Assembly: GCA_937926105.1 (NCBI GenBank)
Contig: CALANS010000135.1
Coordinates: 1 to 7,038 of the forward strand
DNA length: 7,038 bases
Reading direction: 5' to 3'
From: an uncultured Actinomycetes bacterium
Lineage (GTDB): Bacteria > Actinomycetota > Actinomycetes > Mycobacteriales > Nakamurellaceae
Below, in pieces: positions 1-5,508 of this stretch (positions are counted from its first letter, which is position 1; every line of letters starts with the position of its first letter). Under the pieces are notes generated by a model that was not told the DNA's origin, did not search any database, and was given only the letters and a program-made list of their open reading frames with translations. The translations under genes and the position numbers were made by a program.

Positions 1-446
1 GAGCGGACGACTACCTCACCAAGCCGATCCGATCCACCGAGCTCGTCGCCAGAGTGCGCGCCCACATGCGGCGCTCGCACCACGCGGACGCGCTTGCGAT
101 GACCTATTCCGTCGGCGGTTTGCGGATCGAGGGGTCGACGCGCCGAGCGTCCCTGGGCGACGTCGACCTCCTCCTGCGAGCGAAGCAGTTCGAACTGCTG
201 GCCCGCCTCGCGGCGGCCCGCGGTGCGGCCGTGCGCCGCGAGACCCTGATGAGCGACGTGTGGGACGAACACTGGTTCGGATCGACCAAGACCTTGGACG
301 TGCACGTCGCCGGGCTGCGACGCGCACTCGCGGACGCGTCGGCGCTCTCCGGCGTGCCGGCCCCGGACATCACGACCCTGCGCGGTTTCGGCTACCGCTT
401 AGAAGCGCCGGATGACGCCGAGCAGGTTGCGGGTGGCGACGCGTAA
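1..446 (+). CDS. OmpR/PhoB-family response regulator, 3' part (5' end outside window)
   Basis: This is the C-terminal 147 codons of a DNA-binding response regulator; the reading frame enters at base 3 and ends at TAA 444-446. The first visible residues, ADDYLTKPI, are the end of the receiver domain and include the conserved switch lysine of strand beta-5, followed by helix alpha-5 (STELVARVRAHMRR). A linker leads into a winged-helix output domain (about nt 110-410). Its helices include the segment RETLMSDVWDE, the recognition helix region STKTLDVHVAGLRRAL and the C-terminal wing ITTLRGFGYRLE, which is the hallmark of the OmpR/PhoB family. The phosphoacceptor aspartate lies upstream and cannot be checked. 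The last 48 bp overlap the 3' end of the oppositely oriented permease gene. The most likely partner is the histidine kinase at 5509-6918, which has the same orientation but lies 5 kb away; that pairing is inferred, and a kinase gene upstream of the window is an alternative. Confidence 0.95.
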   Translation, partial: ADDYLTKPIRSTELVARVRAHMRRSHHADALAMTYSVGGLRIEGSTRRASLGDVDLLLRAKQFELLARLAAARGAAVRRETLMSDVWDEHWFGSTKTLDVHVAGLRRALADASALSGVPAPDITTLRGFGYRLEAPDDAEQVAGGDA

Positions 447-3062
447 CGTCCCGGCGGACACGACGACGAGGCAGGCAGCCGTCAGGATCGCGAGCGCGCC
501 GAGGTAACTCCACGGCACCGCGATCTGCGACGGCGGCGGGTCGAAGACGCCGGTAAGTACCTTCACCAACACATTCGCCAACAGCACGCCGAGCGCGACG
601 CCTCCGATCGCGCCGGCTACGCCGACCACACCGGCCTCGCCGACCACCACGGTGCTGAGGTGACGTCGCTGTGCTCCGAGTGCGCGCATGATCGCCAACG
701 ACCGACGGCGCGCGGCCATCCCCAGGCCCAGGACGAGGCCCGACGATGCCGCGGCGAGCACCAGCGCGAAGCTCAATTCGACCCGGGTGAGCCCCGCCAG
801 ATCGACCGCGGTCAGGCTCGAACCGACAGTGCCGCGCACGGCCGCGATATCGGTGACCGCCGCACCCTGGCCGACCACGTTCCGCACCCGGTCCGCGACG
901 GTCGCCACGTTGTGTCCACCGGTGTCGATCAGGAACGCCCCGACGGCATCGCTTCCGGTGCGGTGGGCGACGTAACGCGCATTGGCGACGAAGAAGCTGT
1001 CCTTGGGCGCCGTCGGGAACTCCGCAACGACCCCCACGTAGTGAAATGGCACGGTGATCTGCTGGTGAGTCCTGCCGTCGACGAGGCGCAGGTTGATCAG
1101 GTCGCCGAGGGTGAGCTGATAGTCCTTGACGGTCTCCGCACTGACCAGGATCGAATCCGGCCGGAGATCCAACGTGTGCATCAGTTGGGCCGCGGTGCCA
1201 CCGAGCTGGAAGTAGCTGTCCTGCAACGCGGTCGCCGAACGGATCGAGGTGGGATTGACGCCATAGAGATCTTGCAGATCGGATCCGACGTAGGCGAACC
1301 TGTGCTGCACCGGTTCGACCGCGGCCACCCCGGGGATGGTCGCCAACGTCCGAGCGTACGACGGGCTCGCCGCCGAACCGGGCGATTCGGTGACGGTGAC
1401 GTCGGCGCCGTTGGTCAGTTGCGCATCGGCTTCGGCCTGCGCCGCGTACGTGGCATTGAAGGTCGCGGTGGAGATCGCGAATGCGATGGCCAACGTGAGT
1501 AGCACGGCCGCGCGGACCAGTGGCCGCCGCAGCCGAGAGATGCTGGAGCCGACAAGGGTCGCGGTATCCCCGCCGATCGGATGCAGCAATCGGCCCAGTG
1601 GCCGTCGCCCATGACGGAGCAGCAGATCGACCAGACGCCAGATGACGAGTGCCGCGCCGGCCCAGAGCAGGGCCGGGGCGGCCAGCGCCCAGTACGACAC
1701 CGAGATCGCCGGGACGCCCTCCGGCGCCAGCACCAGCTGGTAGCCGCCCCGCCCCACGGCCCAGAAGACCACGAAACCCGTGGCCAGAGCGGCGATGTCG
1801 ATCCCGTAGCGTGACCAGCCAGGGCTGCGGTGGGTGACGACCTGCTCCATATCTGCGGCCACGGTGTGCTCTTTGACGTCACGGCGCGCGGGCAGCAATA
1901 TCGCTGCGACCGTGATCGTGAGTCCGGCGATCACCGCCAAACCGGCCCATAACACGGCCGAGCGTGCGGTCGCCCCGAAACTCGGCGATCCGAACGCGAT
2001 GGCGCCTAGCGCCGTGGCTGCGCCCAGTCCGATGCCGCAGCCGATCGCGCCGATCAGTGCGGCCTCGGAGCCGACCAGACGCAGCAGTTGCCGCTGAGAG
2101 GATCCCCGCACGCGCAACAGGGCCTGTTCGCGGCGGCGGCGCTCCGCGCTTGCGGCAGAAACGGTGGCGGTCAGCAGCCCGGCAAGCACCGCCCCGGGCA
2201 GGCCGAGGAAGAGGAACAGAATCTGCGCGTACGCCGCGTCACCGCGTGCAGCGTCGAGCGCCGCCGCCAGGTTGTCTCCGACGGTCGCGGCTCCCGTGGA
2301 TGCCGCCTCCAGATTGTGGGCCGCGCCGGTCACTGCGGTGTATGCGGCCGCCGGGTCAGCCGGCAGCGCATGCGTGACCTTCGCGTGGACCTGAGTGTAG
2401 GCCAGGTCCGGACGGTTCTTCGCCAGTGGCGCCACAAACGATCGGTACTGCCGGCTCGGCAGCAATAGAACGTTGTCCGGCGGCGCCGACGGTTGCGCCC
2501 CCGGCGGTGCACCGACCTTTTGGAAGAGAGAATTGGCCTGCGGCAGGTCGACGACGCCGTCGACGGTGAACGTCGTCGGCGGCAGCCCGGCCTTTGAGAT
2601 GGTCACCTTGGTGCCGGGTGCGGCGTGCAGGTTCGCCGCTGTCTGCTGGGCCAACAGAACGCCGGACCCGCTGCCGGCCAGCGTCCGAATCTCACCGGGG
2701 AAGAGTGCCGCGTAGCCGTCGGGGACACCGAGTACGACCCCCGCTCCGGTCGTTTGCGTCGTCCCTGCGGTACTGGCCGAGAACCCGGACACGTCGGCAA
2801 ACCCCACGGTCCGGCTGCCTTGCACCGACGGGAGGCCGGCCACCAGTTTCGCTACCGCCGCGGGATCGGCGCCTGATCCGACCTGTACCTGCCAATCGAC
2901 GGCCACGGAGTCGATCGCGCGGGCCGTCATCGACGCCTTGGCATGCGCGAGGAACGCGCCCAGGCTGGCCAGCAACGCGACGGCGACGGCCACGCCGATG
3001 GCCGCCCCGACGATCCGCATCGGCTGCCGGCGAAGCAATCCTGCCAACCAGAGTCGAGTCAT
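399..3062 (-). CDS. FtsX/MacB-type ABC transporter permease with two FtsX cores
   Basis: This is an 887-residue integral membrane protein and the last gene of the operon. Hydrophobicity read by eye gives about ten membrane segments: 17-38, 280-303, 329-357, 369-390, 420-437, 455-480, 516-532, 762-782, 805-835 and 852-872. Two large external domains lie at about 39-279 and 540-760. Each half carries an FtsX-like coupling segment: ERRRREQALLRVRGSSQRQL near 307-326, and ARRRSLAIMRALGAQRRHL near 784-802. This duplicated layout is that of LolC/E- and MacB-related permeases, which transmit ATPase motion to the outside face rather than form a classical channel. The ATG overlaps the TGA of the preceding ATPase gene as ATGA, and a strong GGAGG lies 8 nt upstream. 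The TAA falls 48 bp inside the convergent response regulator gene. The substrate is not readable from sequence; antimicrobial peptide resistance, lipoprotein handling or envelope remodelling are family possibilities. Confidence 0.93.
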   Translation of the reverse strand: MTRLWLAGLLRRQPMRIVGAAIGVAVAVALLASLGAFLAHAKASMTARAIDSVAVDWQVQVGSGADPAAVAKLVAGLPSVQGSRTVGFADVSGFSASTAGTTQTTGAGVVLGVPDGYAALFPGEIRTLAGSGSGVLLAQQTAANLHAAPGTKVTISKAGLPPTTFTVDGVVDLPQANSLFQKVGAPPGAQPSAPPDNVLLLPSRQYRSFVAPLAKNRPDLAYTQVHAKVTHALPADPAAAYTAVTGAAHNLEAASTGAATVGDNLAAALDAARGDAAYAQILFLFLGLPGAVLAGLLTATVSAASAERRRREQALLRVRGSSQRQLLRLVGSEAALIGAIGCGIGLGAATALGAIAFGSPSFGATARSAVLWAGLAVIAGLTITVAAILLPARRDVKEHTVAADMEQVVTHRSPGWSRYGIDIAALATGFVVFWAVGRGGYQLVLAPEGVPAISVSYWALAAPALLWAGAALVIWRLVDLLLRHGRRPLGRLLHPIGGDTATLVGSSISRLRRPLVRAAVLLTLAIAFAISTATFNATYAAQAEADAQLTNGADVTVTESPGSAASPSYARTLATIPGVAAVEPVQHRFAYVGSDLQDLYGVNPTSIRSATALQDSYFQLGGTAAQLMHTLDLRPDSILVSAETVKDYQLTLGDLINLRLVDGRTHQQITVPFHYVGVVAEFPTAPKDSFFVANARYVAHRTGSDAVGAFLIDTGGHNVATVADRVRNVVGQGAAVTDIAAVRGTVGSSLTAVDLAGLTRVELSFALVLAAASSGLVLGLGMAARRRSLAIMRALGAQRRHLSTVVVGEAGVVGVAGAIGGVALGVLLANVLVKVLTGVFDPPPSQIAVPWSYLGALAILTAACLVVVSAGTLRVATRNLLGVIRRF

Positions 3063-3874
3063 GATCCGGTCCTCCAGTCGTCGAGGCCGAAGGCCGTTGG
3101 GCGCGGTCGAGTCAAGCTCGGCACCGGCTCGTCGGCGAGCAGTCTGCCGTCGCTGATCGGCCAGTTCTGTGCCATGCGTCCGGCAACGGACTGGTCGTGG
3201 GTCGCGACCACCAGCGCCGCCCCGGCCTCGTCGGCCGCTTGGAGCAGCACATCCATGACGTGGTCGGCTGTGGCGCGGTCCAATTGGCTGGTGGGCTCGT
3301 CCGCAAGGATCGCCAGCGGCTGGGAAGCCAACACCCTGGCGATGACCACTCGCTGTGCCTGCCCGCCGGATAGTTGCTGGGGCAGGTCGAGGCCGAGCGG
3401 TTCCAATTGCAACAGGTCAAGCGCGGCTGCTGCCCGGGCAGTGGCGGTCGCGGTGGTGTGGCCGGCCAGCAGCAACGGCAGCCGAACATTCTCCGCGACC
3501 GTGAGGCTCGGAATGAGCGTAGGCGCCTGAAACACCAGGCCGACGTGGCCCGGATCGTGGGGGCGCCTGTCGAGCGCCGGCCACGTCACCGTGCCGACAG
3601 TTGGTTCCTCCAGGCCGGCCAGCAGATGCAGCAGCGTGGACTTGCCGGATCCGGAAGGCCCGGTGATGGCGATGCGGTCGTCGGCGACGATCGTGCAGGT
3701 CGTGTCGTACAGGGCGACGACGGGTCGACCGCGCGCACCGAATGTGCGGCCGGCTCCAGCGCAGGAGATCAAGGGCTGGCCCAGCACAGCGCGCGGGGTG
3801 CCCGCCGTCGCAGTAGAGAGGCGGTGGGCGTGCGCTCCTGCGGCGTCCGTGCCCGCGATATCCGATGGCTGCAT
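3059..3874 (-). CDS. ABC transporter ATP-binding protein (ATPase 2, LolD/MacB type)
   Basis: This 271-residue nucleotide-binding subunit of the transporter has all catalytic elements: Walker A GPSGSGKST (72-80), Q-loop LVFQ (Q116), signature LSGGQAQRV (168-176), Walker B LAILADEP (187-194, catalytic E193) and H-loop ATHD (H226). These sequences are typical of the LolD/MacB/FtsE class that works with FtsX-like permeases. The first 35 residues are Ala/Thr/Gly-rich and unlike the family core. The C-terminal tail from about 247 is also extra. The chosen ATG follows the TGA of ATPase 1 after a single base; a GGAG lies 12 nt upstream, slightly distant, so translation probably depends partly on coupling. 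The stop overlaps the permease start (ATGA). It probably forms a heterodimer with ATPase 1 on the single two-core permease, but a homodimer cannot be excluded. Intact motifs argue that it hydrolyses ATP. Confidence 0.95.
   Translation of the reverse strand: MQPSDIAGTDAAGAHAHRLSTATAGTPRAVLGQPLISCAGAGRTFGARGRPVVALYDTTCTIVADDRIAITGPSGSGKSTLLHLLAGLEEPTVGTVTWPALDRRPHDPGHVGLVFQAPTLIPSLTVAENVRLPLLLAGHTTATATARAAAALDLLQLEPLGLDLPQQLSGGQAQRVVIARVLASQPLAILADEPTSQLDRATADHVMDVLLQAADEAGAALVVATHDQSVAGRMAQNWPISDGRLLADEPVPSLTRPRPTAFGLDDWRTGS
3071..3075 (-). promoter_or_regulatory. Ribosome binding site of the permease gene
   Basis: The minus strand reads GGAGG at 3075-3071, eight bases before the permease ATG at 3062. 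The site lies inside the last codons of ATPase 2. It is the clearest Shine-Dalgarno sequence in the operon and confirms the permease start, which also uses the ATGA overlap. Confidence 0.75.
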
Positions 3875-3875
3875 A

Positions 3876-4607
3876 TCAACTCACGACTCCGTCCTGTATT
3901 CGGATGACGCGGTCGGCCGCGCGCGCCACCGCGTCGCTGTGGCTTGCCACCAACAGCGCCGTTCCACCCGCGACCCGCGCGCGCAGCACATCGAGGATTC
4001 GTGCCTCGGATCTGCTGTCCAGTTCACCGGTCGGTTCGTCGGCGAGCAGAATCGAGGGCTCGCAGGCGAGCGACATGGCGAGGCCGGCGCGTACCAGCTC
4101 CCCGCCGGACAACGTTTCCGGTAGCGCGTCTGCCCGGCGTGCAATGCCCAGACTGTCGAGCATCGCGTGGGTATCTGCCGCCGGAAGATCGCCGAGTCGA
4201 CGAGCCAAGGTGACGTTCTGGGTGAGCGACAGGTGGTCGAACAGGTTGCCGGTCTGTCGCAGCACACCGATCATCCGGGCGCGCAGTCGGGCACGCTGTG
4301 GTTCGGGTTGCCTGGTGATCCGTTGTCCGGCGACGTACACGGTGCCGCCGTCGGGCTCGTCCATCCCCGCCAGACATGCCAGCAGGGTTGATTTCCCCGA
4401 ACCTGACGGTCCGACGACGACGACGAACTCACCCGAGTCGACCTGGAGTGAGACCCCGCGCAGCGCCTGGGTTTCTTCGCCTTCGGCGTGGAAGAATCGG
4501 TACAGCGCCTGCGCCCGAATGGCGGGCTCACGTACACCCACCTCGTCCGGGCCCGGGTCGCCGGTCGATCCCCGCGCCCCGTGTGTGTCCACGATCGTCA
4601 CGCCCAT
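3876..4607 (-). CDS. ABC transporter ATP-binding protein (ATPase 1, LSGGE signature)
   Basis: This 243-residue nucleotide-binding subunit has Walker A GPSGSGKST (66-74), Q-loop VLRQTGN (Q118), signature LSGGELVRAG (166-175), Walker B ILLADEP (186-192, catalytic E191) and H-loop ASHSD (H223). The signature differs from the usual LSGGQxQR, with Glu at the Gln position and LVR in place of xQR. It is therefore clearly a different subtype from its operon neighbour, not a recent duplicate. The frame stays open far upstream to 5678, but that part runs antisense or out of frame through the lipoprotein gene and is an artefact. The ATG at 4607 overlaps the end of the lipoprotein gene by 10 nt. An alternative GTG at 4601 gives a 4-nt GTGA overlap and a protein two residues shorter. 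Neither has a visible ribosome binding site, so expression likely depends on coupling to the lipoprotein gene. It ends one base before the ATG of ATPase 2. Confidence 0.93.
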   Translation of the reverse strand: MGVTIVDTHGARGSTGDPGPDEVGVREPAIRAQALYRFFHAEGEETQALRGVSLQVDSGEFVVVVGPSGSGKSTLLACLAGMDEPDGGTVYVAGQRITRQPEPQRARLRARMIGVLRQTGNLFDHLSLTQNVTLARRLGDLPAADTHAMLDSLGIARRADALPETLSGGELVRAGLAMSLACEPSILLADEPTGELDSRSEARILDVLRARVAGGTALLVASHSDAVARAADRVIRIQDGVVS

Positions 4608-5296
4608 GCGAAGGAGTCGGTGACGGTCCGCCACGGATCGACATTGTCGGCCCCGACGGGCCCGGCCAGAGTCAGCGTCACGAGAGTTCCCTGCCGCCAG
4701 AATTCGTAGTGCTGCACGGCCTGCTCGGTCACTTTCCCCGTGACCGCGTTGACCGGTGACAACTCTTTGAACGCCACGAGTATCGCGGCTCCGGCCCTCC
4801 GCTGCACCGCCGTGACCGACTCGAATACGAAGCCTTTCGCGGCGGATTCGATGGTCGGGACGACCGCCGACTTCACCGTCGCGACAGTCGGCGCGGTCTG
4901 GCTCCGCGCCACGGTGATGGTGACGCTGTTGTACTTGTCGGTGAACGCGACAGCATTCGGTGTCGTCGTCTTCGCCCATCCCTCCGGTATGGCGACCGAG
5001 AACCCGGCCCCACGGTAGGGAACGAACGCCTGGTTGTCCGGTATGTCGCCCGGTGGATTCATCTCGATCTGCGGCGACGCTACTGCGCGGCTGCCATCTG
5101 CGGCGGAGTGCGCGGCGGACGCGGGCGCGCTTGACGAAGATCGCGCGGCGGGGCTTGTGGCGCAGCCTGCCGACACCAGTGCCAGGGCGCACGTGAACGC
5201 TGCGACGACGGCCACTCGCAGTCCGCGCGATCGACCAAGTACCGGGTATTCGTGTTCGCCCACCAGTCCGGGTGTGTGTTTTCTCAATGTGATCAC
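4598..5296 (-). CDS. Exported lipoprotein with PsbP/LpqN-like domain, first gene of the ABC operon
   Basis: From GTG 5296 the product has 232 residues. A basic n-region (RSRGLR, 22-27) precedes a hydrophobic stretch, VAVVAAFTCALALVSAG (28-44), ending in a lipobox, L-V-S-A-G-Cys45. Diacylation of Cys45 and anchoring on the outer face of the membrane are predicted. A Ser/Ala-rich linker (46-75) leads to a compact domain beginning GDIPDNQAFVPY (83-94) and GFSVAIPEGW (98-107). That pattern resembles small alpha/beta PsbP/Mog1- or LpqN/LpqT-like actinobacterial lipoproteins; this is recognition from memory, with no search run. No catalytic residues are recognisable. The start is uncertain: TTG 5287 has a GGAAG 8 nt upstream, GTG 5296 has no such site, and GTG 5263 is a further option; all retain the signal peptide. 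As leader of the operon it is probably an external partner of the permease or a modulator of the divergently encoded kinase. Confidence 0.9.
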   Translation of the reverse strand: MITLRKHTPGLVGEHEYPVLGRSRGLRVAVVAAFTCALALVSAGCATSPAARSSSSAPASAAHSAADGSRAVASPQIEMNPPGDIPDNQAFVPYRGAGFSVAIPEGWAKTTTPNAVAFTDKYNSVTITVARSQTAPTVATVKSAVVPTIESAAKGFVFESVTAVQRRAGAAILVAFKELSPVNAVTGKVTEQAVQHYEFWRQGTLVTLTLAGPVGADNVDPWRTVTDSFAWA

Positions 5297-5300
5297 TTCC
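5288..5300 (-). promoter_or_regulatory. Candidate ribosome binding site favouring a TTG start for the lipoprotein
   Basis: On the minus strand GGAAG (5300-5296) lies 8 nt before TTG 5287-5285, in frame with the lipoprotein. The upstream GTG at 5296 itself overlaps this motif and has only the pyrimidine-rich CTCTC in its own upstream zone. Initiation at TTG would remove three residues and leave the signal peptide intact. This is a motif-spacing argument only. Confidence 0.35.
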
Positions 5301-5361
5301 GAGAGATGGTGTGTCCGGGTCGTTGTGGGTATCTGGACAACTCACTCGTCCAGCCCTTTCG

Positions 5362-5390
5362 ACGATAGGAAGGCCTGGGTAACCGATAGG
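5362..5390 (-). promoter_or_regulatory. Candidate activator-dependent promoter of the lipoprotein/ABC operon
   Basis: On the minus strand TATCGT (5367-5362) fits the actinobacterial TAnnnT -10 pattern. The hexamer 17 bp upstream is CCTATC (5390-5385), a poor -35, as is common where an activator compensates. The -10 and -35 elements coincide with the two CGATAGG repeat copies. Transcription would start near 5355, giving a leader of about 60 nt before the lipoprotein gene. Other promoters in this region are possible. Confidence 0.25.
5363..5390. repeat. Direct repeat CGATAGG, two copies 21 bp apart
   Basis: CGATAGG occurs at 5363-5369 and again at 5384-5390, so the copies are 21 bp apart start to start, two turns of B-DNA, on the same face of the helix. 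OmpR-family regulators usually bind direct repeats as a head-to-tail dimer, most often at an 11-bp period; I see no intervening third copy at half that distance. The repeat overlaps the candidate operon promoter. Confidence 0.45.
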
Positions 5391-5406
5391 GGCGGTGATG
5401 GTTACC
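5378..5406. repeat. Inverted repeat GGTAACC / GGTTACC
   Basis: GGTAACC (5378-5384) and its exact reverse complement GGTTACC (5400-5406) are separated by 15 bp, with centres 22 bp apart. The left arm abuts and shares one base with the second CGATAGG copy. A dimeric regulator site is more plausible than a terminator, because there is no T-tract and it lies upstream of both start codons. Confidence 0.5.
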
Positions 5407-5495
5407 GCGCGGCAAAATCTGGTTCGGCGCGAGTGGGTACGTGTCACACTCGGTACGCTGGGCTGCTCGAGTGCACGGCATGTGACGGATCGAGG

Positions 5496-5500
5496 GGAGG
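5496..5500 (+). promoter_or_regulatory. Ribosome binding site of the sensor kinase gene
   Basis: GGAGG at 5496-5500, within the purine run 5493-5502, lies 8 nt before ATG 5509. It decides the start: the frame is open back to a GTG at 5395, but only the ATG is preceded by a Shine-Dalgarno sequence and immediately begins a basic plus hydrophobic membrane anchor. Confidence 0.85.
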
Positions 5501-5508
5501 AGCCGGCC

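Larger units (their letters stand above)
5297..5508. promoter_or_regulatory. Divergent control region between the lipoprotein/ABC operon and the kinase gene
   Basis: These 212 bp separate the start codons of the minus-strand operon and the plus-strand kinase gene, so both leftward and rightward transcription should begin here. I find no convincing gene. The region holds the direct repeat at 5363-5390, the inverted repeat at 5378-5406 and a weak wide inverted repeat GTCACA/TGTGAC (5443-5448, 5481-5486). It also holds a TAnnnT-type -10 candidate for the kinase (TACGCT, 5454-5459) without a recognisable -35 element. The repeats make this the natural place for response regulator binding, which is inference. 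Confidence 0.6.

Noticed and set aside
660..1502. 280-codon plus-strand open frame antisense to the permease gene
   Set aside because: Its translation is Arg/Asp/Gly-rich without recognisable domains, and the opposite strand encodes a convincing membrane protein with FtsX features. It is a high-GC shadow frame.
5266..5320. 8-bp direct repeat GTCCGGGT at 5266-5273 and 5313-5320
   Set aside because: The copies are 47 bp apart, one lies inside the lipoprotein coding sequence, and such a GC-rich octamer could recur by chance.
5395..5508. N-terminal extension of the kinase to GTG 5395 (38 extra residues)
   Set aside because: No ribosome binding site precedes the GTG, the extension overlaps the operator-like repeats, and ATG 5509 has an excellent GGAGG and starts the membrane anchor.
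399..5508. BceAB/BceRS-type antimicrobial peptide detoxification module
   Set aside because: The surroundings are similar (two-component system plus FtsX-like transporter), but the kinase has a large extracytoplasmic sensor instead of the short loop of BceS. The permease has two external domains, and there are two ATPases plus a lipoprotein. It may be an analogue, but the family label is not supported.
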